Assembly: GCF_963675585.1 (NCBI RefSeq)
Contig: NZ_OY776414.1
Coordinates: 1,777,001-1,841,000, forward strand
Source of the DNA: an uncultured Draconibacterium sp.
Lineage (GTDB): Bacteria > Bacteroidota > Bacteroidia > Bacteroidales > Prolixibacteraceae
Direction: 5' to 3'
Length of the DNA: 64,000 nucleotides
Below are positions 37,364 to 47,352 of the stretch, in pieces. Under the pieces are notes generated by a model. That model saw only the letters and a program-made list of their open reading frames with translations, was not told where the DNA came from and did not search any database. The stretch's first letter is position 1; every line of letters begins with the position of its first letter. A program made the translations under genes and the position numbers.

Positions 37364-39982
37364 TTACCTGGGTTTAGTTTCCATCGGGTTTTGCAACTTC
37401 CACTGAAGGGCTGGCAGGCCAGAAGAAACCATCAACTGCATCTGGTTGGCAGGACTAAAACTCACAAAATCGTCCTTTACATATTTTGCCAAATCCATAT
37501 TTTTACTTACAATTTCCTGAACAACACATTTTGCAAGTTCGTAGGCTCCGTATGCATTAAAGTGTGTATTGTCGGCAAGCGCTTCGCTCTGCCCCGGAAA
37601 GGTGTTGGCAGGGTAATGTACAAATGCCTTTTTTGAATTTTCAACACCCAGTGCTTCATACAACACCTTGCTCATGGCATTAAGATCAATCAGCGGAATA
37701 TTTTCTTTTGTGGCCAGCTGTCGCATTGCTTCGGGATACTCTTCAAGCGTATTTTCAATTTCCCCTTTTTCATTAAATTTACGACGGTTGGTTGAAGTCA
37801 CCAGAACCGGATTTCCTCCTTTTTTACGGGTTTCGGTAATAAAATACATTAATTCCTCCTGATAGGTAGTAAATGGATCGACATGATTTCCACCTGGCTT
37901 TTGGTCGTTATGCGCAAATTCCATCAACAGGTAGTCGCCGGGTTTCATCACGCTGAGGATTTTCTGCAAACGATTTTCTCTTCTGAAAGCTTTTAGTGTC
38001 TCACCAGATTCAGCAAAGTTTGCCACTACAATTTCAGGCTTCAGAAAACGAGGAAACATTTGCCCCCACGAAGCCCAGGGCTCATTCTCCTGATCGGTAA
38101 CCGTTGAATTGCCTGCCAGAAAAATCACCGGCAATTCGGTAACTTTTTCAATTTCAATTGACCGCACCGATGGATTTGTTCCATTAAATTCCAGATTCAG
38201 ATTTTTATCCCAATTTTTATTGGGCAATTCCCGGTCTTTTAAACGAATACTCTCTGTTGCATTGATATGCGGGGTGCGAACATCAACAACAATGGTTTGG
38301 GTAAGCATTTCTCCTTTATCCGTTTTAATATTTTCAAGCATTAAACGACGCGATTCGGCTTTAACAGTAATCGCCGATTTGTCTTTGTCGCTGCCAAGTA
38401 CAAGAACCACTTTGTATCGGCCTTCAGGTAAATCGACCTGAAAATTAAACGGAGCTTCCGAACTTAATCCGTCATCCACTGCTGATTTCGAACTTTTTTT
38501 ACCGAATACATCAACTACTCCTGATGGAATAATTCCGAAGCCTCTTTTTGCAGTATACAAAGTCTTTTCAGTGATTGGAGTATATCCTTCCTTTTCTGTT
38601 CCATTGCCAAAATCAAACTTCCAAATCTGTGCCTTACTTTCTTTGTACAACATGGTTGCACTGTCGTTGATTTTCATCTCGTTCGACTTAACGAGTTCGA
38701 TCATTTCTGCTCCCGCAAGTATAACAGGGCCATAGCCATGCGCCGCATAAACATTAACAGGACGGTAGTAATAAAACGCCGGATCGAATCCCATTCCTGT
38801 TCCAACACATGTTCCTTCAACCTGACCGGTTTCATTCACTTTGGTAGCCACCGCATTCCAGGCCAAACATACCATAGGTCCGTAAACTTTAGCATCAATG
38901 TATCCCCGGTTAATAGCCCGGGCAATTGAATAAACATAGATGGCTGTCGCCGAAGTTTCGAGATAAGTATCGTTTCGGTCGATCAACTGATGCCAAAATC
39001 CTGTTCCATTTTGATAATTCGCTAATCCTCGAATATGACGACGGAGCAAATCAAGCACCTGATCGCGACCGGGATGATCTTCAGGCAGCACCTCCAGTAA
39101 CTCTACCATGGTCATTACTGCCCAGCCATTTGCACGAGCCCAGTGAAACTGTGGATGTTCATCCATTTCCTGGATCCATCCGTGCATAAACAATCCTTTA
39201 TCGTAATTAAACATGCGTTTCCCAAACTGAATGACTTGTTTTACAGCATCGTCGAAATATTTTGAATCGCCGGTATAACTTCCCATTTGTGCCAACGCAG
39301 GAACACCCATAAATAAATCATCGAGCCAAATTGAATTGGGCTGCGGACGATTACGAGCCAAAGTCCCGTCTTCAAGTCTGAATTCTTTATTGCTGATGTA
39401 ATCAACATAAGTATTTATAATCCAATCCAGTTGTTTGGTTTTATCCTTTTTTTCGGTTTTTATCATTGCGGCACAAATTGCTCCACAATCATCCAGTGCG
39501 TGCGGATGTAATGATCGGATCATTTGGTACCTGGTATCCGGGTATTTTTCTTCAAAAGCAGCAAAAGCAGCCAGTGCTTTTGATAAGAATTCCAAACGTT
39601 CGCTTACGTAGGCTGAATATTTTGGATCGCCGGTATTTTCGGCAGCCAATAACATTCCGGCATAAGTTACACCCCATTCATAACTTGTTAATCGAAAGTC
39701 TCCGGGTTTCATAATGCTATTCGCATCCACCTTTGTGTAGTCGGATATTAATTCTCCTGACGTTTTATCAACCAATTGTGCAGGAGTAACCTGATTTAAA
39801 TAATCGTAAATCCGCGTTATTACCTGTTCAATATCATCCACTCCCGGCACACCATAAGCATGCGGATAATCCGGCTGCAATAAATGCAATGGAGTGGTTA
39901 CATCGTTCATTTTTTGAGCCTGACCTGCAGACCAGTTCATAAGAAATGCGACCAGGGTTAGAAAGAAAATTTTTTTAGTCAT
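37364..39982 (-). CDS. Bifunctional GH105 unsaturated glycuronyl hydrolase - CE12 acetylesterase
   Basis: This 872-residue protein starts at ATG 39982; the signal peptide ends near GQAQ. Residues of about 45-440 form a GH105 alpha/alpha barrel with SIWLDDLFMG (catalytic Asp221) and FHWARANGWAVM. A linker domain of beta type (about 455-610: KFDFGNG, GFGIIPSG, LPEGRYKV) is like the N-terminal part of rhamnogalacturonan acetylesterases. Residues of about 618-845 form an SGNH hydrolase with Ser626 (FLAGNSTVTD), the AESGET and EFAHND blocks, and Asp804/His807 (ADNTHF). GH105 acts on the unsaturated uronic acid left by rhamnogalacturonan lyases and CE12 removes acetyl groups from the same chain, so the fusion couples two steps. 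It is first in the operon with GH28. Confidence 0.92.
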   Translation of the reverse strand: MTKKIFFLTLVAFLMNWSAGQAQKMNDVTTPLHLLQPDYPHAYGVPGVDDIEQVITRIYDYLNQVTPAQLVDKTSGELISDYTKVDANSIMKPGDFRLTSYEWGVTYAGMLLAAENTGDPKYSAYVSERLEFLSKALAAFAAFEEKYPDTRYQMIRSLHPHALDDCGAICAAMIKTEKKDKTKQLDWIINTYVDYISNKEFRLEDGTLARNRPQPNSIWLDDLFMGVPALAQMGSYTGDSKYFDDAVKQVIQFGKRMFNYDKGLFMHGWIQEMDEHPQFHWARANGWAVMTMVELLEVLPEDHPGRDQVLDLLRRHIRGLANYQNGTGFWHQLIDRNDTYLETSATAIYVYSIARAINRGYIDAKVYGPMVCLAWNAVATKVNETGQVEGTCVGTGMGFDPAFYYYRPVNVYAAHGYGPVILAGAEMIELVKSNEMKINDSATMLYKESKAQIWKFDFGNGTEKEGYTPITEKTLYTAKRGFGIIPSGVVDVFGKKSSKSAVDDGLSSEAPFNFQVDLPEGRYKVVLVLGSDKDKSAITVKAESRRLMLENIKTDKGEMLTQTIVVDVRTPHINATESIRLKDRELPNKNWDKNLNLEFNGTNPSVRSIEIEKVTELPVIFLAGNSTVTDQENEPWASWGQMFPRFLKPEIVVANFAESGETLKAFRRENRLQKILSVMKPGDYLLMEFAHNDQKPGGNHVDPFTTYQEELMYFITETRKKGGNPVLVTSTNRRKFNEKGEIENTLEEYPEAMRQLATKENIPLIDLNAMSKVLYEALGVENSKKAFVHYPANTFPGQSEALADNTHFNAYGAYELAKCVVQEIVSKNMDLAKYVKDDFVSFSPANQMQLMVSSGLPALQWKLQNPMETKPR

Positions 39983-40040
39983 AGCTTATCGTAATAGAGT
40001 TTTTCCTGCAATTTGAATTGTTTGTATCAAAACTTAAAAA

Positions 40041-40073
40041 CAAATATAATCAAGTATTCTTTGTGTATCAAAA
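40041..40073 (-). promoter_or_regulatory. Promoter of the GH105-CE12/GH28 operon
   Basis: The minus strand reads TTTTG (40069-40073), a 20-base spacer, then TATATTTG (40041-40048), matching the Bacteroidota -33/-7 consensus at the normal spacing. Transcription would begin near 40035, giving a leader of about 50 bases before ATG 39982. It lies just beyond the terminator of the susC3-susD3 unit, so this operon has its own start. Confidence 0.7.
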
Positions 40074-40134
40074 TCACCGGTTTTTGCTGGTCCGGATGTC
40101 AGTTTTCATATATTAGTTTGCTTGTCATACGAAC

Positions 40135-40172
40135 AAAAAAAATACAAGGGAAAACTCCCTTGTATTCTTTTT
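40135..40172 (-). terminator. Rho-independent terminator after susD3
   Basis: An 11-bp perfect stem AATACAAGGGA / TCCCTTGTATT (40141-40151 with 40156-40166) with a 4-base loop is followed on the minus strand by a run of T (TTTTTTTTG). It lies 15 bases after the susD3 stop, a textbook operon end. Confidence 0.9.
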
Positions 40173-40186
40173 TCATAACCCGAATA

Positions 40187-42133
40187 TTAATACCCAGGGT
40201 TTTGCATAGCTTGTTTTTCCTCAGGAGTCAAAGGACTTCCATCTTTATAGATTGCATCAAGAAATGATTGAGGAATTGGTCTTAGATTGTGATAATCCTG
40301 AATGTTTGGTGCTGCTTCAGGATTGTAAGCTCTGGCTCTGGCTACCAATGTTTTGGTGCGGCTCAGATCTTCCCAACGATGCCATTCTCCGCAAAGTTCT
40401 CTGGTGCGCTCATTCAGAACCAAACACAACATACGCTCGTAATCACTTGAACGACCCAGTTTAGCAATTACTGCTTCGTCTTCTTCCGGCAAATTAGTAA
40501 TACTGGCAATTGTAAGATCAGTTGCATCAGTAGTAACCGGAATGTTATTTGATTCGTAATACGAATTTTCGTTCATATAGGAATTATCAGTAGGACCTGG
40601 TGTGTATGCCGAAGTAGTCCACGACTCAGCACCATCCATATAGTACGAACGGTCTTCACCATTCTGGTAAGCACCACGGTTACGAACGGTATTAATGTCT
40701 GCCAAAGCCTCAGTAAATTTACTCTGACGAACTTTTGCTTCAGCTCTCATTAAATACGTATCGGCCGAACGTGCAAAAATCTCATCACGCATTCCCCGGT
40801 TGTCATTGATAGCAGTCCTGTCTGATTCAAAATGTTTTGATAAAGAAGGGAACCTTGGGTTTGCCATAAGACCAACTCCATCGGCAGCATGCGCTACATA
40901 TACGTGAGGGATTGATTTTCCATTATACAAGATATTAGGATCATTATTATTTATGGTTTTAGCAAAACGAGTATCATCTTTTGAATTGATGATATACAGA
41001 ATTCCCAAATCAACACCCGGCACATATGTTACGCCACCAGATTCACCACCTTTATTTACCCGGTGTTTTGTTCTGAATACTTTCCAAAAACGTGAATCAT
41101 TAATATGATCAAATACATCGTAAGTGAAATAAGTAGCAGCCATACGACTGTATGGACGCATACCGGTAAGGTCACGTTTCATCGTAGCCAGGTCATCGTA
41201 ACGGGCTGTAAAATATACATGACTTCCGTTATAAGTTTCAAGAACCGGGTCGCGACTGAATGATGCTGAAAAAATCATCTCAGGCAGGAATTCATTCGCT
41301 CCGTCAGGTTCGGTATAGTTCCAAAGATCCTGGTAATTAGCAGCAAGTGGATGATTTCCAATCACCTCAGTAGTAAGGGAAACTACTTTATCTAAATCTG
41401 CACTTTTTGTTGCTGAGTTCCAACCATCATTAATTTCGCTGGCACGTGTTAAATAGGCTTTTGCAAGAAAATGAGCAGCGGCATCCTTGGTTAACCTGTT
41501 TGGACCGCCCGTGTTACCCAATAAATTATAGGCCTGGGTAAAATCTTCGATTACCTGCGCCATTACTTCCTCTGCACTGGCACGGGTAAATTCAAGTTCA
41601 ACAGTAGTACTTGGTTCCAGTTTTAAAGGAACGCCACCATACTGACGTACCAATTTCAGGTAGTTAAAGGCTCGCATAAAATAACCCTCACCCAAAGCTG
41701 TTTTTTTGATCGCATCATTTGTCGACTCAATATCGGTTGCCGATTTAATAATCTGGTTGGCAAGTCCAATACCAACATAAGTATTGTCCCACAATTCCTG
41801 TGCATTCGTTCTTATAGTTACAATAATAGAACCAAAACGACTGTCATAAGCATTCCAGATATCATTGGTAAGGTCGCCTCCTACATGGAACTCATCGGTA
41901 CCATACTGGGTAGTGGCAAACTGATATTCTGTGCGAAATGAATGTGCAAAAACTTTATAATAAGCACCAACAGCTAGTTCCTGAATCCCTTGCTCGGTTT
42001 CATAAAATGAATAGTCTCTTTCCGTTTCCAGTGTTTCTTCCAAAAAGGCATCCTGGTTGCAGGAAGTTACACCTAATATCAATGCAAAAAGCGTTAATAA
42101 TAGTTTTGTATAGATTTTTATATTCTTTTTCAT
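40187..42133 (-). CDS. SusD/RagB-family glycan-binding lipoprotein (pair 3)
   Basis: The preferred start is ATG 42133 (648 residues), giving a compact lipoprotein signal ending GVTSC and a 30-base gap from the susC3 stop. ATG 42142 and 42160 are in frame but add charged residues. Hallmarks are GEGYFMRAFNYLKLVRQYGGVP, SADTYLMRAEAKVRQ, LNERTRELCGEWHRWEDL and the ending EEKQAMQNPGY. It is clearly paralogous to SusD4 (47493-49448): the last 32 residues match position by position with few changes (LRPIPQSFLDAI against LRPVPQSFLDGI). It is the lid of the SusC3 transporter and the last gene of the sigma/FecR-susC3-susD3 run. Confidence 0.94.
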   Translation of the reverse strand: MKKNIKIYTKLLLTLFALILGVTSCNQDAFLEETLETERDYSFYETEQGIQELAVGAYYKVFAHSFRTEYQFATTQYGTDEFHVGGDLTNDIWNAYDSRFGSIIVTIRTNAQELWDNTYVGIGLANQIIKSATDIESTNDAIKKTALGEGYFMRAFNYLKLVRQYGGVPLKLEPSTTVELEFTRASAEEVMAQVIEDFTQAYNLLGNTGGPNRLTKDAAAHFLAKAYLTRASEINDGWNSATKSADLDKVVSLTTEVIGNHPLAANYQDLWNYTEPDGANEFLPEMIFSASFSRDPVLETYNGSHVYFTARYDDLATMKRDLTGMRPYSRMAATYFTYDVFDHINDSRFWKVFRTKHRVNKGGESGGVTYVPGVDLGILYIINSKDDTRFAKTINNNDPNILYNGKSIPHVYVAHAADGVGLMANPRFPSLSKHFESDRTAINDNRGMRDEIFARSADTYLMRAEAKVRQSKFTEALADINTVRNRGAYQNGEDRSYYMDGAESWTTSAYTPGPTDNSYMNENSYYESNNIPVTTDATDLTIASITNLPEEDEAVIAKLGRSSDYERMLCLVLNERTRELCGEWHRWEDLSRTKTLVARARAYNPEAAPNIQDYHNLRPIPQSFLDAIYKDGSPLTPEEKQAMQNPGY

Positions 42134-42163
42134 AAGTCTCATTCTTTTTGAATTTAACATTGA

Positions 42164-45100
42164 TTAAAATTGTATGTTAATACCTGTCACAAAACCTCTG
42201 TTCGAAGCATGGTAATTCAAATCCATATCCATATAAGATATATTATTGAAAATAAAACCCGGATTTGTTGCCTGAACATAGATCCGTAATTTTGAAACAC
42301 CGAGTTTTCCAGTAACACTGGAAGGTAAGTTATATCCCAAAGAAATATTGCGGATTTTTAAGAACGAAGCGTCTTTGTATCCCAATGATGCAAAATAGAT
42401 GTCACCATAACCTTCTGAGTAGATCGGTTTTTGAAATTCGGAATTAGGATCCAGGTCGGTCCAGTAATCCACTGATCTTTGATTATAACGTCCTACAAGG
42501 CCTTCGCCACCGCCGTCATACAGGTATCCCAAACGTCCGTAAACGAATATCGATAATTCGAAATCCTTATAGCTAAATGTGTTGGTCATACCAAGAATAT
42601 ATTTAGGAATTGTACTTCCGTGAACCACGCGGTCGTTATTTGCGTCAATAATGTAATCACCGTTCTGATCAACCGGTTTTGCATTACCGATAGAAAAAGT
42701 ATGGCCATTGGCATTAAATTTTGCCATTTCAGCGGCATCTTCTGCCTGCCATACTCCGTCGCCTTCGTAGTCATAAATTATACTCTGCGACTCGCCAATA
42801 AACCATTCATTAACAAGGTCGTCGTCTTTGCCGTTTGCAAGCGAAACAATTTCATTTTTCTGGAATGAAAAGTTTAAAGTAGTTGTCCATTCAAAATCGC
42901 TGCTTGTAACATTTATGGTATTTAACGTTAAATCCACACCACTTGATTTGGTTTCTCCAATGTTGGCATACGTATTTTCAAATCCGGTTACAGTAGGGAT
43001 TAATTTTTCCATTAATAAATCAGTAGTGTGCGAGCTGTAAGCATCTATGTTACCATACACTCGTGAGTTCAAGATAGAAAAATCAAGACCTACGTTGTAC
43101 TGTGTGGTTTTTTCCCATCCTAACTCTTCATTTGCCATGGTAGTAACATTCATTTGGCCGGCTGTTGACAGATTGCCAAAAGGATAAAACATAGCATCGA
43201 GCCTTCCTTTAGTTGAATAAGGAGAAATAGCAGCATTACCGGTAGCACCAAAACCAACACGTAACTTTAATTGGTTTATCAGGTCAACATTGTCCATAAA
43301 AGATTCCTGATCTACACGCCATCCTAAAGCCGCACTTGGGAAGAAATCCCACTTATTACCGTCTGCTAACTGAGAAGCTCCATCATAACGTCCTGATACA
43401 GTTACCAAATATTTATCCAGATAACTATAATTCATACGCGCCATGTATGACAATAATGATTGCTCAACAATACCAGAACTCCAGCTTTTAAGTGAACTAA
43501 TAGAGCCCAATGCATTCCATTTCTGACTTGCAAGCGGAACGTTATCGGCCGACATAAAACTGGATTCTTTGTTAAACTGTGTTTGACTCTGTAATAAAGT
43601 CAGGCCAAAATCGTGTTTTCCAACCGTTTTATTGTAATACAACAGATTATCAAGTGTGTACGATATGCGCTGAGCTTTCTCCAACGATGCATAAGCAGAA
43701 CCGTTTCTGATTACAGAAGTGGCATCAAGAAAAATTCCATCACGCCAGTTTTCAATGTCCGGGCCAAAATTGGTACGGAAACGTAATCCATCCAACACAG
43801 GGAGTATTTCACCGAAATCGAACTGGGCATAGAAACTACCAAAAGCACGCATGGTTGTACGTTGGTCCTGCGATAATTTATCTTCACCGATGATTGTTTT
43901 TACTGCAATATCGCCGCCCGGATATTCAATACGGTTGCCGTCACTATCATAAGGAAGAGCATACTGGAAAATTGTACGCGCGCTTTCGTATAAGCCTGAA
44001 CGTACAGATACTCCAACGTTACCTGAAGTAGATTGACCATATTCCTGTATACTGTATGAGCTGCTCAGGTTAGCACCAAATGAAAACCAGTCAGTAGGTT
44101 TAATATCAACACTTACGTTTGCATTGTAGCGTTTGTATTCCTGTCCTTTTACAACACCAGTATTATCAGTGTATCCGAAAGAACCGTAAGCAGTAATTTT
44201 ATCGGTACCGCCACTTGCACTCAAGGTATTCTGAGTGGTAATACCTGTGCGGGTAACATAATCGGTCCAATCAGTAGATGTTAATTTTGATCCATCCCAG
44301 GTACCACCTGACCAGCCTTTCATAATATTGGCCCAGGCAGTTTCATCGCCGGTAAAAATGGCAGCGTCATTTTCCTGTGTTGGCTGATCACCTCTTGGGT
44401 AAGCTGTTTGTCCAACAATGTTATATTTTGCCCAACGACGATATTCAACAAATTCACCTGCATTCATTAAAGGCGAATATTCGTGAATCTTTTCAGTGGT
44501 TACCGAAGAATCAAAATTCAAGGTTAATTTTCCGGCTTTTCCTTTTTTGGTTGTAATAAGAACAACACCGTTTGCTCCACGCGAACCGTAAATGGCTGTA
44601 GCCGATGCATCTTTTAAAATATCGATAGACTCAATGTCGTTTGGATTCAGGTTATCAATACCTCCAAGTGTTACTTTGTTTGATGAAACACCTGCTGCAT
44701 TAACAACTTCGGTTACCAATGGAATACCATCTACTACATAAAGAGGAGAGTTTGAAGCCGTAAGAGAACGAACACCACGAACACTAATACTTCCAACAGT
44801 ACCGGGACGTTCGTTGGTAGAAATATCAATACCGGCAGCTTTACCCTGCATAGCTTCAACAGCATTTCTTACCGGACGAGAGTTAAGTTCTTCTGAACTA
44901 ACACTTACGGTAGCACCGGTTACATCCGATTTCTTTTGAACACCATAACCAATTGCAACAACTTCTTCCAAACCAATGGCTTCGGCTTCCATTACTACAT
45001 TAATTGAGCTTTGTGTTCCGACAACTATTTCCTGCAGTTTCATTCCAACAAACGAAAATTGCAATACTGCGTCTGCCGGAACATCTGCTATACTATAGTT

Positions 45101-45382
45101 TCCATCCATATCTGTAACAGTTCCTTTTGAAGTACCTTTAATTACAATGGCAACACCGGGTAGTGCTTCTCCATTCGGATCGGTTACTTTACCTCTTACG
45201 GTAGTTTGCTGCGCAACAACATCGTTTGTTACTTCAGATGTAACTGCTTGTGAGTAGGATTTACTTGCAAATACACTTGCAACAGAAATTAACAGCATAA
45301 AGATTGTTAATTTCACTAGTCTGAATAGTTTTTTCAAGCGGAGATTCGACAAATCTCCAAGACAATTGTCATTTTTTTTCAT
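42164..45382 (-). CDS. SusC-type TonB-dependent transporter without STN domain (pair 3)
   Basis: This 1072-residue protein starts at ATG 45382. The leader (LFRLVKLTIFMLLISVASVFASKSYSQ) is the type normally followed by an STN signalling domain, yet here only about 15 residues separate it from the CarboxypepD_reg-like domain (VRGKVTDPNGEALPGV). The STN domain therefore seems lost, although a FecR gene lies directly upstream. Then come EEVVAIGYGVQKKSD, the plug (GTVGSISVRGVRSL, YVVDGIPLV, SIDILKDASATAIYGSRGANG) and a barrel ending GFVTGINIQF. It is closely related along its length to SusC4 (49476-52847). Import partner of SusD3. Confidence 0.95.
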   Translation of the reverse strand: MKKNDNCLGDLSNLRLKKLFRLVKLTIFMLLISVASVFASKSYSQAVTSEVTNDVVAQQTTVRGKVTDPNGEALPGVAIVIKGTSKGTVTDMDGNYSIADVPADAVLQFSFVGMKLQEIVVGTQSSINVVMEAEAIGLEEVVAIGYGVQKKSDVTGATVSVSSEELNSRPVRNAVEAMQGKAAGIDISTNERPGTVGSISVRGVRSLTASNSPLYVVDGIPLVTEVVNAAGVSSNKVTLGGIDNLNPNDIESIDILKDASATAIYGSRGANGVVLITTKKGKAGKLTLNFDSSVTTEKIHEYSPLMNAGEFVEYRRWAKYNIVGQTAYPRGDQPTQENDAAIFTGDETAWANIMKGWSGGTWDGSKLTSTDWTDYVTRTGITTQNTLSASGGTDKITAYGSFGYTDNTGVVKGQEYKRYNANVSVDIKPTDWFSFGANLSSSYSIQEYGQSTSGNVGVSVRSGLYESARTIFQYALPYDSDGNRIEYPGGDIAVKTIIGEDKLSQDQRTTMRAFGSFYAQFDFGEILPVLDGLRFRTNFGPDIENWRDGIFLDATSVIRNGSAYASLEKAQRISYTLDNLLYYNKTVGKHDFGLTLLQSQTQFNKESSFMSADNVPLASQKWNALGSISSLKSWSSGIVEQSLLSYMARMNYSYLDKYLVTVSGRYDGASQLADGNKWDFFPSAALGWRVDQESFMDNVDLINQLKLRVGFGATGNAAISPYSTKGRLDAMFYPFGNLSTAGQMNVTTMANEELGWEKTTQYNVGLDFSILNSRVYGNIDAYSSHTTDLLMEKLIPTVTGFENTYANIGETKSSGVDLTLNTINVTSSDFEWTTTLNFSFQKNEIVSLANGKDDDLVNEWFIGESQSIIYDYEGDGVWQAEDAAEMAKFNANGHTFSIGNAKPVDQNGDYIIDANNDRVVHGSTIPKYILGMTNTFSYKDFELSIFVYGRLGYLYDGGGEGLVGRYNQRSVDYWTDLDPNSEFQKPIYSEGYGDIYFASLGYKDASFLKIRNISLGYNLPSSVTGKLGVSKLRIYVQATNPGFIFNNISYMDMDLNYHASNRGFVTGINIQF

Positions 45383-45544
45383 ACTTGAGTGATGTTTAGA
45401 TTTAATTTAGCCCTGCATTTCAAGTTCAACAGGGTAGTTTTAACAGGGAATAAGTTTTAGTTTTCCCTTTAATCTCATTTTTCGTTAGTGTAGGTAAATA
45501 AGATCGTTCATTTCATACGCATTCAGTTTTAAGTTTGATTTATT

Positions 45545-46609
45545 TTATTTTCGTCTTTCAATTCTTATTTGCTGCTTTGTATAAGTTCCGTCTGATAGTT
45601 TTTTACGCCTTGATACGGAGTAAGTTACAGGCGTTGTTTCAGTCATTAAATCAAGGATAAAAAACAGGGGTTCATCCAGTAGTGTAACAGTGTATGTCAA
45701 TTCTTTCACATCGTCGGCAACCAAAATATCAACATTAAACATTCTGCTCAGTTGTGAAGTTACTTCGGTAATTGGCTCGTTATCGAAAATCAGCTTGCCT
45801 TCTTTCCAGGAAACATACTTTTCAATGTTTCCTGAAAATGATTCGATTTCGCCTGTATTGAGATGGTAATTAACATGTTGCCCGGGTTCCATTGCGCCAA
45901 TTGGCTTTGCATTTCCGTCCGCGTCCAATTCTTCAAGTTTTACTTTTCCATTTACAAGGGTTGTGGCAACATTATCCTCGCCGGGATAGGCTTGTACGTT
46001 AAATTCTGTTCCCAGCACTTTTATGTTCAATTTTCCGGTTTTTACAATAAATGGTTTATCCGGATTGTGGGCCACATCAAAATAACCTTCTCCAATTAAC
46101 TCAATTTCTCTTTTATCGCCTGTAAACTCACGTGGATATTTAATGCGGCTTCCGTAGTTCAGGTTAACCTCGGTTCCATCGGTTAGTTGAACCACTGTGC
46201 GCGAACCTATGGGCGCAATAACCTCGAGTGTATCAATTGTGTTTTCGGCGAACATACCGGGTTGAAAATTATGATCGGCTATTAAATAAAGCAGTACACC
46301 CAGCAGCGGAAGGATGAGAATTGCGGCCACCTTGCTAAACCAGTTTACTGTTTTTTTCAGAATCAGGTATTTCCCTTTTTCACCATTGTATTCTTTCAAA
46401 TTAATTTCATGATGAATTTTATCGAGTAAACGGTTGTATTTTTGATTGTCGGGAAGCTCAGCTTTTGGTTCGAATGAAGACCAGTCGGCAAAGCCCAATT
46501 CCCGGCCTTCCTTTTGTAAAGATTCGGTATTCACCCATTTTGTGAATTCCTCGAACTCCAATTGCGAGCTGCTATTATCCAAATATTTATTTAATATTTC
46601 TTTATTCAT
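45545..46609 (-). CDS. FecR-family anti-sigma factor
   Basis: This 354-residue protein starts at ATG 46609. The N-terminal cytoplasmic part (MNKEILNKYLDNSSSQLEFEEFTKWV) should hold the sigma factor. A membrane segment spans about residues 92-111 (SKVAAILILPLLGVLLYLIA). The periplasmic FecR domain follows (IAPIGSRTVVQLTDGTEVNLN, REIELIGEGYFDVAHN, GTEFNVQAYP), and then the DUF4974-type C-terminal domain (KLIFDNEPITEVTSQLSRMFNVDI). It receives a signal from the STN domain of a SusC-type receptor and releases the ECF sigma factor. It lies 135 bases after the sigma gene and 162 before susC3. Assignment is certain; the cognate receptor is probably SusC4, since SusC3 lacks STN. Confidence 0.95.
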   Translation of the reverse strand: MNKEILNKYLDNSSSQLEFEEFTKWVNTESLQKEGRELGFADWSSFEPKAELPDNQKYNRLLDKIHHEINLKEYNGEKGKYLILKKTVNWFSKVAAILILPLLGVLLYLIADHNFQPGMFAENTIDTLEVIAPIGSRTVVQLTDGTEVNLNYGSRIKYPREFTGDKREIELIGEGYFDVAHNPDKPFIVKTGKLNIKVLGTEFNVQAYPGEDNVATTLVNGKVKLEELDADGNAKPIGAMEPGQHVNYHLNTGEIESFSGNIEKYVSWKEGKLIFDNEPITEVTSQLSRMFNVDILVADDVKELTYTVTLLDEPLFFILDLMTETTPVTYSVSRRKKLSDGTYTKQQIRIERRK

Positions 46610-46744
46610 TTCTATCTGTAAAACCTAAACCTGCAATTTGTAGCATTCCATCTAACGTATTAAGTTAAACGGTGGTTTCAAATAAGTTAATAATATTACG
46701 TGCGAGAGAAGAAAGGGGACTATATGAAAGTGGGCCTTTTTTTA

Positions 46745-47329
46745 TTACAAAAACAAATAAAAGAAGAAAACACTGGTAATCAGACCAGTACCAATGTTAG
46801 TTTTTAGAAATCTAAGGGTACTTACCAGGTGATTTTTTACCGTGTTTTCCGAAATATCTAAACGTTCTGCAATTTCTTTATGCGTTAAACCTTCTTCCCG
46901 GCTTAAACTATAAATCTCTTTCTGGCGAGGTGTTAACTGTTCAAGTAAAGACTGTACTTTTTTGTTTAACTCGTTATACTGCAATTCGTCAACCACACTT
47001 GTGGCATTCTGTATTTGCTGAACTGACTTCAGGTATTCTTTCGACTTACTTTCGCTTATACGCTTGCGCAGCAAACTAATGGTAGCATTGTATGAGATGG
47101 TAAAAAGGAAAGATTCGAAAGAAGCATGAACATCAATTTTGGCTCTCGACTCCCAAATCTTTATAAAAACCTCCTGAACGATTTCTTCGGCATCTTCTTC
47201 CTGTTTTAAATACCTGATAACAAATTGGTATAATTTATGGCAATACTTATTATAAATTGCATCAAATGCAGCAATGTCACCTTTCTTTAAAAGGCTCACC
47301 AATTCTATATCTACGTTGGTATTTCGCAA
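46745..47329 (-). CDS. ECF-type RNA polymerase sigma factor
   Basis: This 194-residue protein has sigma region 2 (AFDAIYNKYCHKLYQFVIRY, EEDAEEIVQEVFIKIWE) at about residues 20-90 and region 4 (LTPRQKEIYSLSREEGLTHK, then EIAERLDISENTVKNHL) at about 125-180. A hydrophobic C-terminal tail (ITSVFFFYLFL) is often seen in Bacteroidota ECF sigmas. The only usable start is TTG 47329: a stop lies six codons upstream and no in-frame ATG precedes region 2. A TATTTTTG promoter element lies just 24 bases before it, so the leader is very short. It is co-directional with FecR and susC3-susD3 and is expected to activate both neighbouring SusCD pairs. Confidence 0.93.
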   Translation of the reverse strand: MRNTNVDIELVSLLKKGDIAAFDAIYNKYCHKLYQFVIRYLKQEEDAEEIVQEVFIKIWESRAKIDVHASFESFLFTISYNATISLLRKRISESKSKEYLKSVQQIQNATSVVDELQYNELNKKVQSLLEQLTPRQKEIYSLSREEGLTHKEIAERLDISENTVKNHLVSTLRFLKTNIGTGLITSVFFFYLFL

Positions 47330-47352
47330 GTTGAAAATGTTTAGTTACTTAA

